Below, piece after piece: positions 26,129 to 34,891 of a stretch of DNA of 64,000 nucleotides. The notes beneath the pieces are model-generated. The model worked only from the letters and a program-made list of their open reading frames with translations, ran no database searches and was not told where the DNA came from. The stretch is from Kitasatospora sp. A2-31 (lineage in GTDB: Bacteria; Actinomycetota; Actinomycetes; Streptomycetales; Streptomycetaceae): the NCBI RefSeq assembly GCF_022288725.1, contig NZ_JAKNTA010000003.1, forward strand, positions 685,738 through 749,737, written 5' to 3'. The position numbers and the translations under genes are program-made. The first letter of the stretch is position 1. Each line of letters begins with the position of its first letter.

Positions 26129-26380
26129 ATGAACAAGCCGAAGCGCGCCCTCACCGCTCTCGCCCTCGTCGGGACGGCCTTCGCCGCGACCGCCGCCTCC
26201 GCCGGCTCCGCCCACGCCCTCGCGGGCATCGGCGAGGGCCCGGGCGGGCTGATGACGGCCCCCGCCTTCCTGCTCGCCGACCTGGCCGGCGCCCCCGAGC
26301 TGCCGGTCGGCCAGGGCCAGATCGGCACCCTGGCGGACCAGGCGGTCAAGGAGAAGATGAAGGAGGCCCGGGGTCACTGA
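26129..26380 (+). CDS. small secreted protein, 83 aa
   Basis: A clear Sec signal peptide (MNKPKRALTALALVGTAFAA, then cleavage after AHA at about residue 30) precedes a mature chain of about 53 residues: GIGEGPGGLMTAPAFLLADLAG, a short Gly/Gln segment and a charged C-terminal helix (AVKEKMKEARGH). No cysteine is present. Size and signal recall small morphogenetic or surface peptides of Streptomyces, but it lacks chaplin or rodlin motifs. Function unknown. Confidence 0.7.
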   Translation: MNKPKRALTALALVGTAFAATAASAGSAHALAGIGEGPGGLMTAPAFLLADLAGAPELPVGQGQIGTLADQAVKEKMKEARGH

Positions 26381-26389
26381 GCCGGCCGC

Positions 26390-26408
26390 CGGCCGCCTCG
26401 GGCGGCCG
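26390..26408. terminator. short stem-loop between convergent genes
   Basis: CGGCCGCC-TCG-GGCGGCCG, an 8-bp stem with a three-base loop, lies in the 38-base gap. Confidence 0.5.
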
Positions 26409-26418
26409 CGGGTGGAGG

Positions 26419-29028
26419 TCACTCGTCCAGTTCGGCCACGCCCGTGATCCGGTGCAGGGCGAAGGTCCGGACCTCGTCGGCGTGGTGGTCGAACGCCGTG
26501 ACGAAACCGCCCTCCACCTTGACCGGGTCGATGATCCGCTGGCTGGCCAGCCCCTCGGCGTTGAGGTAGCCGATCCACATCCGCTCGCCGAGCAGCACCG
26601 CCGTCTGCAGTGCCGCCAGCGTCTCGGCGGCCGGGGTGCGCGGGAGCCGCTGGGCGTCCGGGGCCGGCTCGCGGCGCACCGCGGTGGCGGCGCGGTCGCC
26701 GGCCCGGATCGCCTTGATGGCGGCCGCGAGCAGGGTGTCGTCCGGCGTGGGCGGGCCGTCCGGGACCGGGACCGGGGCCGCGCGCGGCGGGGTCCGGTGG
26801 CTGTCCGGCCGGGTGATCAGGACGTCGCCCTCGGCGGATTCGGCCGCGGGCGCGTAGCCCATGGCGCGCAGTGTGGCGAGCAGGACGTCGGGCGCGACCT
26901 GGGCGGCCAGCACGGTGGGGGCGAGCAGCCGCAGCCGCAGGTCGGCGGCGCGGCGGTCGGCCAGGACCTCGCCGAGCAGCGCCGGGTCGTCACAGCGCAG
27001 GTACGAGGAGGCGGCGCCGACCCGCAGGATGCCGTGCCGGCGCGCGACGTCGTCGACCAGGTAGGCCAGCGGCTGCGGGACGGGCGTCCGCGAGTGCCGC
27101 TCCAGGAAGGCCTGGAGGTCGGCGGCGGTGCGACCGGCGTCGAGGGCCCGGCGGACCGACTCCGCGGTGAACCGGTAGACGGTGGCGCCGCCCTTGGACT
27201 CGACGTCGGCGCAGAGCGCGAGCGCCTGGGCGAGCGGGGTGAGCAGCGGGCCGGGCGCGATCGCGGTGAGGTCCGGCTGGAGGATGACGTGGTCCAGCGG
27301 CTGCGGGAGCAGCGGGGCGAGCACCTCGGCGGGATCGGCCTCGGCGGTGAGCAGCGCCCGGCCCGGAGCGGCGAGGGCGCCGCGACCGGTGATGCCGAGC
27401 AGCTCGGCCTCGGCGAGCGTCCAGGCGGTGAGGTCGTCGCGGAGCTCGCGGCCCGCGCCGTTGCCGGGGGCCGGCTGGGCCGGGACGTGACCGGCGGGGC
27501 TGGGGCCGGCCGGGGTGGGCCCGGCGACGGGGCCGGGGCCGGTGGCCGGGCCGCCGCGCAGCGGGCGCTGCCAGCGCAGGGTCGGCAGCAGCTCGTCCGC
27601 GGTGGCCGGGGTACCGGGCGGCAGCTCGGCGAGCAGCGCGAGGGTGGCCCGGCGGACGGACGGGGCCAGGGTGCGGTCCAGCTCGGGGCCCAGGACGGCG
27701 CGCAGCCTGCCCTTGCCGTCCGGGGTGCCGGCCAGCGCGGGTACCCGGGTGGCGGCGAGCCAGCTCTCGGCCAGCAGCGTCCAGCGGTCGGCGGTGTCCT
27801 GCTGCAGCCAGCCGTCGTACGCCGGGGTCGGCGCCCAGCGCTCGTCGGCCTCCGTGTCGGGGGCCAGCAGGCCTGCGGTGTAGGCGAGTTCGAGCCAGAA
27901 GGCGGCCTGCTGCTCGGTGGTCTCCAGTGCCTGAGCGGTCCGCTTGAGGTCGCGGACGCCGAGTCCGCCGGCCCGCAGGGTGGGCGGCGGGTTGAGGCCC
28001 CAGAGGTCGAGCACCTCCTCGACGGTGCGCACGGCGGTGTGGGCCTGCCCGGCGGCGGTGCGGTCCACGGTCTGCGGATCGCGCGGGGCGCCGGCCGGGG
28101 CGGGCTCGGGCTGGACCGGCTCGACCGTGCGGTGGCTGCGGCCGCCGCGCAGGTGCAGGGCGAGCTCGCGGGGCAGCACGACGCTGCCGGGGCCGCTGGG
28201 CAGCAGCAGGCCGCGGGCGAGCAGCCACTCCACCGGGCTCTGGGCGTCCTCGGCGGTGACCGGGCGGGTGGCGTCCGGGACGGTGCCGGTGGGCGGGCCC
28301 CAGACCAGCCGGTCCAGCAGCCGCAGGGCCGGCTCCGGGGCGGAGGCGAGCAGGGCTTCGCAGCGCGCCCGGTCGCTGAGCAGCGCGGTGAGCGCGGCCA
28401 CCGCGGTGACCGGGTCCGGGGTGGCGGGCTGTCCGGCGGAGGCGAGGAGCTGCTGGAGCCGGGCCGGGGACATGCCGACCGTGGCGTCGGCGAGCGTCGG
28501 ACCGAGGCCGGTGCGGCCCGGGTTGGCGGCGGTCGGCGCGAGTGCCTCGCGGGCCGCGATGACCAGGCGCAGCCCGTTCTCCGGGCCCCAGATCAGGGCG
28601 CGGTCGCGCAGGGTGGCGAGCGCCCGGGGGAGGGCCGCGGCGACGGCGGCCCGGTCGGCGGTGGTCAGCGGCGTGGCGCCCGGGTGCGGCTTGACCTTGG
28701 CCGGCCCGGTGAGCAGCGTGCGGACGGTGGCCGGCGAGGCGCCGTCCGGGGCCACCGCCAGCGCCTCGGCGACCTGCAGGGTGAAGCGGTCGAGGCGCTC
28801 CAGCGCACGCAGGGCGGAGGCGCGGGAGGAGAGCCGGGCGGCGAGCTGGGTGAGGTCACCGGGGACGGGGTTGAGCAGATCGGGGCGGGACCGGAGCAGG
28901 GTGGCGAGGTCGTCGTCCGCGCGGCCGCGGAGCTCCTCCGCGAGGGTGCGGGGGGCGGCGGCCCTGCCGGGGCGTTGCGGGGTGGGGCGTCGGGCCGCGG
29001 GGCGTTGCGGGCCCTGCTGTGTGGTCAT
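26419..29028 (-). CDS. helicase C-terminal (XPB-partner) domain protein with WYL-like tail
   Basis: The ATG at 29028 (MTTQQGPQRPAARRPTPQRP) gives 869 residues; the longer frame upstream is low complexity. It lacks Walker motifs and is not itself a helicase. A Helicase_C_3-type block is clear at about 575-680 (DHVILQPDLTAIAPGPLL then ATVYRFTAESVRRALDAG), and a WYL-like fold ends the protein (MWIGYLNAEGLASQRIIDPV). The N-terminal half is a repeat-like helical region (LRGRADDDLATLLRSRPDLL). The same two-gene neighbourhood with XPB occurs in Mycobacterium (Rv0861c-Rv0862c, from memory), so a role with XPB in DNA repair is likely. Confidence 0.85.
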   Translation of the reverse strand: MTTQQGPQRPAARRPTPQRPGRAAAPRTLAEELRGRADDDLATLLRSRPDLLNPVPGDLTQLAARLSSRASALRALERLDRFTLQVAEALAVAPDGASPATVRTLLTGPAKVKPHPGATPLTTADRAAVAAALPRALATLRDRALIWGPENGLRLVIAAREALAPTAANPGRTGLGPTLADATVGMSPARLQQLLASAGQPATPDPVTAVAALTALLSDRARCEALLASAPEPALRLLDRLVWGPPTGTVPDATRPVTAEDAQSPVEWLLARGLLLPSGPGSVVLPRELALHLRGGRSHRTVEPVQPEPAPAGAPRDPQTVDRTAAGQAHTAVRTVEEVLDLWGLNPPPTLRAGGLGVRDLKRTAQALETTEQQAAFWLELAYTAGLLAPDTEADERWAPTPAYDGWLQQDTADRWTLLAESWLAATRVPALAGTPDGKGRLRAVLGPELDRTLAPSVRRATLALLAELPPGTPATADELLPTLRWQRPLRGGPATGPGPVAGPTPAGPSPAGHVPAQPAPGNGAGRELRDDLTAWTLAEAELLGITGRGALAAPGRALLTAEADPAEVLAPLLPQPLDHVILQPDLTAIAPGPLLTPLAQALALCADVESKGGATVYRFTAESVRRALDAGRTAADLQAFLERHSRTPVPQPLAYLVDDVARRHGILRVGAASSYLRCDDPALLGEVLADRRAADLRLRLLAPTVLAAQVAPDVLLATLRAMGYAPAAESAEGDVLITRPDSHRTPPRAAPVPVPDGPPTPDDTLLAAAIKAIRAGDRAATAVRREPAPDAQRLPRTPAAETLAALQTAVLLGERMWIGYLNAEGLASQRIIDPVKVEGGFVTAFDHHADEVRTFALHRITGVAELDE

Positions 29029-29142
29029 TCGACCTAGGTTAGTCGGGTGGGGCGACGGTGGGGACCGGTCGGCGTGGGCGCGGTTCGGCTGGGTACCGTC
29101 TGACCGGCGGGGACGGGCACGGGCGAGGCGGGGTGTGGGGCG

Positions 29143-30192
29143 ATGGCGGACGGCGGGACGGCCGGCGGCGAGTGGTGGCGCAAGCAGGGGCCGTGGACTG
29201 CTCCGGCGGGTGACGGCGCGGGCCAGGGCGCGGGTGGCGGCGCAGGCGCCGGCGTAGGCAGCGGTGCGGGCGCGGGTGGCGGCGCGGCCTCTGCGGACGA
29301 GGACAGCGTGTACAGCGCGGAGCCGCCGGTGGGCGCCCCGGCCGTTCCGCCGCGGCCGTCCGCGCCGCCGCGGTCCGGGTCGTCGGGTTCCGGGTCGTCC
29401 GACTCCGGGAAGCCCGGCCCGTCGGTGCCGGGACCGTCCGAGTCGCCCGGGCCGTCCGGGCCGGTGCGGCGCCCGGCGGCGCGCGCGGCCGACGCGGGCT
29501 CGCGGTGGGAGGCGCAACTGTCCCCGGACATGGGCGCCGACGAGGACGCCCTGCCGCCGTCGTTCCTGGCCGCGCACGCCGACGGCTGGGACTACGTGGA
29601 GATCGACTTCTCGGGCGGGTCGGGCCGGCCGGTGACGCCCGTGCCCGAGCAGCGCAGCTCGCCCGAGGACGCCCCGGCGCAGCAGCCGGCCGCCGAGGAG
29701 GCCCCGACGAGGCTCCGGGGCCGGAAGGCCCGGGCGCGGGCGAAGGAACGGGCCGGGGCGGCCCCGCCGCAGCAGGTCCCCGGCGCCGCGCCGCCCGCCG
29801 CGGCGGGCGAGCCGGGCAGGCCCTCCGCCCTGGCCGGGCGCCGGCCGTCCCCGCTGCTGCTGCTCGCCGCGGTGGTGCTGGTCGGTGGTGCCGTGACCGG
29901 CCAGCTCCTGGTGATGCTGGTGGGCTGGGCCCTCGGCTGGATGTCCCGCCGACTCTCGGACCTCACCCGTAAGTTCGCCGTCCTCGGTATCCCGCTGGCG
30001 ACGATGAGCGGGACCACGCTCTGGTACTGGGGCCGCGCACAGGGCCGGTGGGGCGAGGCGCTCCAGCCGGGTCAGCAGGCCGGGCAGGTCGCCTGGTCGG
30101 CGGCTCCGGGCGTGCTGCGCCTGGCGGCGGTGCTGTCGGCGCTGTTCCTGGTGGCCGTGGCGCTGAAGCGGCGGGCGCAGCCGGAGGGGTGA
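29143..30192 (+). CDS. hypothetical membrane protein with long disordered N-terminus
   Basis: A 349-residue protein starting MADGGTAGGEWWRKQGPW. Residues about 20-110 are Gly/Ala/Ser/Pro-rich and probably disordered. A short conserved block, ALPPSFLAAHADGWDYVEIDF, comes at about 135-155. A second charged linker leads to three hydrophobic helices near the C-terminus (about 235-265, 285-305 and 320-340). No enzymatic motif is seen. It is divergent from the helicase-partner gene. Confidence 0.75.
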   Translation: MADGGTAGGEWWRKQGPWTAPAGDGAGQGAGGGAGAGVGSGAGAGGGAASADEDSVYSAEPPVGAPAVPPRPSAPPRSGSSGSGSSDSGKPGPSVPGPSESPGPSGPVRRPAARAADAGSRWEAQLSPDMGADEDALPPSFLAAHADGWDYVEIDFSGGSGRPVTPVPEQRSSPEDAPAQQPAAEEAPTRLRGRKARARAKERAGAAPPQQVPGAAPPAAAGEPGRPSALAGRRPSPLLLLAAVVLVGGAVTGQLLVMLVGWALGWMSRRLSDLTRKFAVLGIPLATMSGTTLWYWGRAQGRWGEALQPGQQAGQVAWSAAPGVLRLAAVLSALFLVAVALKRRAQPEG

Positions 30193-30232
30193 GCCGGCGG
30201 GGCGGGCCCGGCGGGAACGGCCCCCCGCCCGT

Positions 30233-30328
30233 CGGAGCGTCAGCCTGCCGGAGCGTCAGCCTGCCGGGGCTCCCGCACGTCGGAGCTCCCGCTCGTCGGA
30301 GCGTCCGCACGTCGAAGCCCCGCCCGCC
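30233..30328. repeat. 16-bp tandem repeat, about six units
   Basis: Two identical copies of CGGAGCGTCAGCCTGC (30233, 30249) are followed by degenerate copies at 30265, 30281, 30297 and 30313 (such as CGGAGCTCCCGCTCGT). The array lies between convergent genes and carries no spacers. Confidence 0.75.
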
Positions 30329-30350
30329 AGGCCGTGGGCGCGTCCCGGGC

Positions 30351-30986
30351 TCACCCGTCGGCGATGGTGACCCGGCGGCGGAAGGTTTCCGGGGCGCCGA
30401 GGTGGTCGACGATCCACGCGGCGATCGTCGCGCGGCTCGCCGTGCCCGCCCGGGCGAGCGGGAGTCCGTACGACACCCGGGGGCTCGCGGCGGCCGGCCC
30501 GTCCTTGAGCATCGGCGCCCGGACCACGGTCCAGACCGTGTCGGACCCGGTCAGCACCTCCTCCATCCGGGCCAGGTCCCGGTGGACCTCCCGGTAGAGC
30601 CGGTCGACCACCAGCCTGGTGACCACCCGCTGGGCGAACGGCAGGTGGTCGGTCTCCAGCCCGGCCGAGGACATCACCACCACGTGCCGGGCCCCGCCCG
30701 CCCGCGCGGCGGCCACCAGCTCCCGCGCGCCGTCCGAGAAGACGGTGGTGGCGGCCCGGCCGGAGGTGCCGAGCGCCGAGACCACCGCGTCCTGGCCCGC
30801 CAGCGGCTCGTGCAGCGAGCCGGGTTGGTGGACGTCCGCCTGGGCGGTGAGCGGGGTGCCGTGCGCGAACTCCGGCAGTCGGGCGGGGGTTCGGGCCACC
30901 GCGGTGACGGTGTGTCCGGCGGCCAGGGCCAGGTCGACGACCAGGCGGCCGGTGCGTCCGGCGGCGCCGACGACGGCGATCTTCAT
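30351..30986 (-). CDS. NAD(P)-binding atypical SDR (NmrA/YwnB-like)
   Basis: A 211-residue Rossmann protein: MKIAVVGAAGRTGRLVVDLAL is the nucleotide-binding loop, followed by AVVSALGT and VVVMSSAGLE, the usual strand-end motifs of this atypical SDR group. The Tyr-Lys catalytic pair of classical SDRs is absent. It may be a flavin or quinone reductase, or a redox sensor. A good ribosome site (GGGAGGA) precedes the ATG. It is divergent from a classical SDR across a palindromic operator. Confidence 0.85.
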   Translation of the reverse strand: MKIAVVGAAGRTGRLVVDLALAAGHTVTAVARTPARLPEFAHGTPLTAQADVHQPGSLHEPLAGQDAVVSALGTSGRAATTVFSDGARELVAAARAGGARHVVVMSSAGLETDHLPFAQRVVTRLVVDRLYREVHRDLARMEEVLTGSDTVWTVVRAPMLKDGPAAASPRVSYGLPLARAGTASRATIAAWIVDHLGAPETFRRRVTIADG

Positions 30987-31020
30987 CAGGTCCTCCCAGG
31001 GGGTCGGTCCTTGTGATTCA

Positions 31021-31043
31021 TTCAGACAGCCTGTATGACTGAA
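31021..31043. promoter_or_regulatory. palindromic operator between divergent SDR genes
   Basis: TTCAG and CTGAA half-sites flank an inner ACAG/CTGT pair in an AT-rich 98-base divergent promoter region. A candidate site for the TetR-type regulator encoded 0.9 kb downstream; inferred. Confidence 0.45.
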
Positions 31044-31084
31044 ATCAAGTGAACCACAGATCCGACCCGAAGGAGCGATGGCAC

Positions 31085-31849
31085 ATGGGAGTTCGCTACC
31101 CCGACCTGGCCGGGAAGGTCGCCGTAATCACCGGAGGCAGTCGCGGCATCGGCGCCGGGACCGCCCGCGCGTTCGCCCGGCAGGGGGCCGCGGTCGCCGT
31201 CCTCGGCCGCGACGAGGCCGCCCTCGCGGCCGTCGCGGAGCAGCTGCGCGACCTCGGCGCCAAGGCGCTCGGCCTGGTCGCCGACTGCACCGACGCCGCC
31301 GCGCTCGGGCCCGCCGCCACCAGGATCGAGGCGGAGCTGGGCCCGGTGGACGTCCTCGCGGCGTTCGCCGGCGGCAACGGCCACCCCGTACCGACCGTCC
31401 GGGAGACCGAGGAGCACTGGCGGTCCGTCCTGGACGGCAACCTCACGGCCACCTTCCTCACCGTCCAGGCCTTCCTGCCGGGCCTGCTGGAGCGCCGCAG
31501 CGGCTCGGTGATCACCATGGCGTCCACCGCCGGGCGGTTGCCGAGCGGTTCGTCCGCCGCGTACGCCGCCGCGAAGGCGGGCGTCCTGATGTACTCCCGC
31601 CACCTCGCCCTGGAGCTGGCGGGCGAGGGCGTGCGGGTCAACGCGATCGCGCCCGGCGCGGTCCGGACCGAGCGGACCGACACCGTCATGCCGGCGCCGA
31701 TCCAGGCGGCGGTCGCGGCGGCCCACCCCCTCGGGCGGCTCGGCGAGCCGGAGGACGTCGCGGCGGCCACGCTCTTCCTGGCCTCCTCGGCGTCCTCGTG
31801 GATCACCGGCCAGACGCTGGACGTCAGCGGCGGGCGGGTCATCGTCTGA
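31085..31849 (+). CDS. short-chain dehydrogenase/reductase
   Basis: A 254-residue classical SDR. The cofactor loop is VITGGSRGIGAGTARAFA, the active-site region is ITMASTAGR with Ser and SSAAYAAAKAG with Tyr-x3-Lys, and the C-terminus has ITGQTLDVSGG. The ATG at 31085 has AGGAG nine bases upstream; the GTG at 31049 has none. It is likely an NAD(P)H-dependent 3-oxoacyl or alcohol reductase. A TetR regulator follows in the same direction, so it may be the regulated gene. Confidence 0.9.
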   Translation: MGVRYPDLAGKVAVITGGSRGIGAGTARAFARQGAAVAVLGRDEAALAAVAEQLRDLGAKALGLVADCTDAAALGPAATRIEAELGPVDVLAAFAGGNGHPVPTVRETEEHWRSVLDGNLTATFLTVQAFLPGLLERRSGSVITMASTAGRLPSGSSAAYAAAKAGVLMYSRHLALELAGEGVRVNAIAPGAVRTERTDTVMPAPIQAAVAAAHPLGRLGEPEDVAAATLFLASSASSWITGQTLDVSGGRVIV

Positions 31850-31854
31850 GGCGG

Positions 31855-31892
31855 GGGCGGAGCCGGAGGCCGCTCGCGCCCGTGCTCCGCCC
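31855..31892 (+). terminator. stem-loop between SDR and tetR-family gene
   Basis: GGGCGGAGC and GCTCCGCCC form a 9-bp stem with a 20-base loop. A possible -10 GATACT (31911-31916) follows, so the regulator probably has its own promoter. Confidence 0.45.
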
Positions 31893-31973
31893 GGGCGCCG
31901 GGCGATCGGGGATACTGCCTGTTCACGGCGGCCGTGGCAGCGGCGTCGGGACGAGCGAGTGGAGGCGAGCGCG

Positions 31974-32573
31974 ATGAGCCCCCGGTCCTACCGGATGGGA
32001 CAGCGGCAGGCGGACGTCGACGGTACGCGTGCGCGGATCGTCGAGGCCGCGCGGGCCCAGCTGACCGCGACGGGCGCGCTCTCGCTCGACGCGGTGGCGA
32101 AGCGGGCCGACGTCGCCCGGGCCACCGTCTACTACCAGTTCGGCTCCAAGACCGGCCTGCTGGAGGCGGTCTGCGACGCCCTGGCCGAGCAGGGCGGGAT
32201 GGCGCGCCTGGCCGAGGCGTTCAGCCGGCCGGATCCGTGGGCGGCGGTGGACGGCTTCGTCGAGGTGATGGGCGGCTTCTGGGCGGTGGACCGGGTCTGC
32301 ACCCGGCGGCTGCGCGCGCTGGCGGCGCTCGACGAGGAGGTCGGCAGGGTCGTCGCCGAGCGCGACGCCCGGCGGCGCGAGGGCACCCGGGTGCTCGCCG
32401 CCCGGATCGACGGCGGGCCGCGGGACGCGGCGGCGGTGCTCTTCGTCCTCACCGGTTTCGAGACCTTCGACGCCCTCGCCGGGGAGGAGGTCGGGCCCGA
32501 CGGCGACCTCCGGACGGCGGTCCCCGCCGTCACCCGGCTGGCCAGGGCGGCGCTGGGCGGCCCGCCGGCCTGA
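31974..32573 (+). CDS. TetR-family transcriptional regulator
   Basis: A 199-residue regulator. The N-terminal HTH reads RARIVEAARAQLTATGALSLDAVAKRADVARATVYYQFGSK, the standard TetR pattern, followed by a helical ligand-binding domain. The ATG at 31974 has GGAGG eight bases upstream. It probably controls itself and the adjacent SDR genes; the ligand is unknown. Confidence 0.9.
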   Translation: MSPRSYRMGQRQADVDGTRARIVEAARAQLTATGALSLDAVAKRADVARATVYYQFGSKTGLLEAVCDALAEQGGMARLAEAFSRPDPWAAVDGFVEVMGGFWAVDRVCTRRLRALAALDEEVGRVVAERDARRREGTRVLAARIDGGPRDAAAVLFVLTGFETFDALAGEEVGPDGDLRTAVPAVTRLARAALGGPPA

Positions 32574-32618
32574 GCCGGGCTCCGGCCCGTTGGGGCGGCC
32601 TCGGGCTGACGCGGCCGT

Positions 32619-32670
32619 CCCTGACGGCAGGGCCCGCCCCTGTCGTCAGGGCCCGGCCCTGCCGTCAGGG
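32619..32670. terminator. bidirectional terminator
   Basis: Perfect 16-bp arms (CCCTGACGGCAGGGCC at 32619-32634 and its complement at 32655-32670) separate the regulator and the converging lipoprotein gene. Confidence 0.82.
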
Positions 32671-32689
32671 CCGCCGGGGTCCACCGCCG

Positions 32690-33673
32690 TCACGCACCCA
32701 GGAGGCGCTGCAGCTCGTCCAGGACGAAGTTGGCCCCGGTGTACCCGACGCCCTGGAACCAGAGCTGGTCGTCCACCTCGAAGGCCCGGTGCGCCTTCAC
32801 GGCGCCCAGCGCCTGCCAGACCGCGCCGGCCAGGACCGCCGTCGCGCCCGACCGCGCCGGGTCGCCGTACGAGGCGTACAGCAGCAGGTCGCCGTCGGCC
32901 CTGGCGAGCTGGTCTTCCGGGACCTCCACGTCGAACTGGTCGACGTTCTGCGCGTCCGGCCGGCCTAGCTGGACGTCGGCCAGCACCGTGCCCGGGAAGT
33001 TCTGCCTCCCGTACATCCGGATCCCGCCGCCCTCGACGAACCGCACCAGGCTGACCCGCCGGCCCGAGGCCCTGGCGCTCGACAGCGCCTGCACCACCTG
33101 CGCGACGTGCCGCTGGTAGGAGGAGACGAACGCGGCCGCCGCGGCCTGCCGGCTCAGCGCCTGGGCGTGCACCTGGAAGTCGGCCCGCCACGGTGCGCCG
33201 GTGGTCTGGGTCATCACCGTGGGGGCGATCTCGCGCAGCTGGTCGTACCGGGCGCCGTCGCGGGCCTGGTTGGTGAGGATGAGGTCCGGGCGCAGGGCCC
33301 GGATCGCGGAGAGGTCCGGCGCGCCGATCGACCCGACCCGGGTGATCCCGCTCAGCCGGGACGTCGGCCAGTAGTCCGGGAAGCCCGCGTCGGCCGCCGC
33401 CAGGGCCGCACCGACCGGGGTGATGCCCAGGGTGAGCGCCGAGTCGAGCTCGGCGGTGTCCAGCGTGACGACGCGCATCGGGGCACCCGGAACCGTGACC
33501 GGCCCGTTGGCGGTGTTGACGGTGACCGGCGGCCGCGGGTCCGGGCTCGGCGGGGACGCGGCGGCTGCCGAGGCGGCGCCGTCCAGCGGCGGGGTGCTGT
33601 GCCGTGCGCTGCATCCGGCGAGGGCGGCGGCGCCGACTGCCGCGAGCAGCGTGCGGCGGGTGATCGGGGGCAT
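32690..33673 (-). CDS. iron-siderophore ABC transporter substrate-binding lipoprotein
   Basis: A 327-residue FecB/periplasmic-binding-type protein. The signal has twin Arg (ITRRTLLAAVGAAALAGC), so it may be a Tat-exported lipoprotein with the lipid Cys at residue 21. The mature part has PMRVVTLDTAELDSALTLGI, GAPDLSAIRALRPDLILTN and YDQLREIAPTV, the typical siderophore-binding pattern. No permease or ATPase genes are adjacent and no iron box of the TTAGGTTAGG type was found upstream, so its partner transporter and regulation are not evident. Confidence 0.88.
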   Translation of the reverse strand: MPPITRRTLLAAVGAAALAGCSARHSTPPLDGAASAAAASPPSPDPRPPVTVNTANGPVTVPGAPMRVVTLDTAELDSALTLGITPVGAALAAADAGFPDYWPTSRLSGITRVGSIGAPDLSAIRALRPDLILTNQARDGARYDQLREIAPTVMTQTTGAPWRADFQVHAQALSRQAAAAAFVSSYQRHVAQVVQALSSARASGRRVSLVRFVEGGGIRMYGRQNFPGTVLADVQLGRPDAQNVDQFDVEVPEDQLARADGDLLLYASYGDPARSGATAVLAGAVWQALGAVKAHRAFEVDDQLWFQGVGYTGANFVLDELQRLLGA

Positions 33674-33941
33674 CGGCGGTCCTCGGGCGGGTCGAACGCG
33701 GTGGCGGCGCGTCGATTATGTCCGAATTGCCCGCTGGGTGTCCGCCTCCACCGCCCACCGGCGCGCCCGGGACGACCAGCGGCGTGCCGGTCACCGGGCC
33801 CGGCACGACCACCGACTCCACCTGGCGCCGCCGCAGGAGACCGACCGCTGCGCCTGCGCCGCCCGGAGCCGGGGAAGTCCGGGCGAAGCGTTCCCGCAAC
33901 AGCCCCCGGGCCGCCGGGCGGGCGTTGGATAGCCTGACGGC

Positions 33942-34580
33942 ATGCCCGCGAACCCGGACGCCCCGCCCCCGCTCACGGTCGGCTTCGACCTCGACATGAC
34001 CCTGCTGGACACCCGGCCCGGCATCAAGGCGACCTACCTGGCGCTCGCCGCCGAGACCGGCGCGTTCATCGACGCGGACCTGGCGGTCTCCCGGCTCGGG
34101 CCGCCGCTCCTGGACGAGCTGCGCAACTGGTTCCCGGCCGAGCACCTGGCGGAGATCGCCGACCGCTACCGCACGCTCTACCGCGAGCACGCCTTCGAGC
34201 CCACCGTCGCGCTGCCCGGCGCGCACGCCGCCGTCGAGGCGGTCCGCGCGCACGGCGGCCGGGTCGCGGTGATCACCGGCAAGTACGAGCCGAACGCGCG
34301 GTTGCACCTGGACCACGCCGGCCTGCACGCCGACGCGCTGGTCGGCGACCTCTGGGCGGAGACCAAGGGCGCCGCGCTGCGCGAGCACGGCGCGAGCGTC
34401 TACGTCGGCGACCACCTCGGCGACATCCGGGGCGCCCGGCACGCGGACGCCGTCGCGGTCGGCGTGGCCACCGGCCCGTACCCGGCCGAGGAGCTGCTGG
34501 CGGCCGGCGCGGACGTGGTGCTGGCCGACCTCACGGAGTTCCCGGCCTGGCTGACCGGCCACCTCGCCGCGGCGTCCTGA
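33942..34580 (+). CDS. HAD-family hydrolase (phosphoglycolate phosphatase-like)
   Basis: A 212-residue HAD phosphatase with motif I FDLDMTLLDT, motif II VAVITGKYEP, a conserved Lys in WAETKGAAL and motif IV VYVGDHLGDIRGA. The helical cap points to the PGP/Gph subgroup that acts on small phosphate esters. The substrate is not inferable. The 268 bases before it contain the promoter region of the divergent lipoprotein and no credible gene. Confidence 0.87.
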   Translation: MPANPDAPPPLTVGFDLDMTLLDTRPGIKATYLALAAETGAFIDADLAVSRLGPPLLDELRNWFPAEHLAEIADRYRTLYREHAFEPTVALPGAHAAVEAVRAHGGRVAVITGKYEPNARLHLDHAGLHADALVGDLWAETKGAALREHGASVYVGDHLGDIRGARHADAVAVGVATGPYPAEELLAAGADVVLADLTEFPAWLTGHLAAAS

Positions 34581-34654
34581 GGGCCCCGGCGTTCCCGAGG
34601 GGCCCGCCGCCCCGACGGCCGTCCGGTGCTGCCGCGCCGCGGGTCCGCGGCGGC

Positions 34655-34891
34655 TCAGCTCCCGGCGCGGACCCGGCGGCGCTGGGCGCGGGCGGAGAGC
34701 ACCATCCCCGTCAGGGCCAGCAGGAACCCCAGCGGCATCAGCATGCTCAGCCAGTACGCGGTCGTCGGCAGCGGCGTCAGGTGCAGGAACAGCGGCACGA
34801 AGGTGGCGAGCGTGGCGAGCGCGCCGAGTCCGAAGACGATCGCTCCGGACTTGACGTAAAGGTCGCCGCGGTCGGCGCTCTTGCTGCTCAC
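34655..34891 (-). CDS. small two-helix membrane protein, 78 aa
   Basis: GTG 34891 is chosen for the ribosome site GAGGAG nine bases upstream. The product begins MSSKSADRGDLYVKSGAIVF and has two hydrophobic helices (about residues 15-35 and 42-65) and a basic tail, ARAQRRRVRAGS. No family is recognised. Confidence 0.72.
   Translation of the reverse strand: MSSKSADRGDLYVKSGAIVFGLGALATLATFVPLFLHLTPLPTTAYWLSMLMPLGFLLALTGMVLSARAQRRRVRAGS

Noticed and set aside
32690..33720. IdeR/DmdR iron box expected before the siderophore-binding lipoprotein
   Set aside because: No TTAGGTTAGGCTAACCTAA-like sequence was found in the upstream region.
33718..33999. Small frame before the HAD gene
   Set aside because: Pro/Arg-rich composition, no ribosome site, overlaps the HAD start; typical GC-rich shadow.
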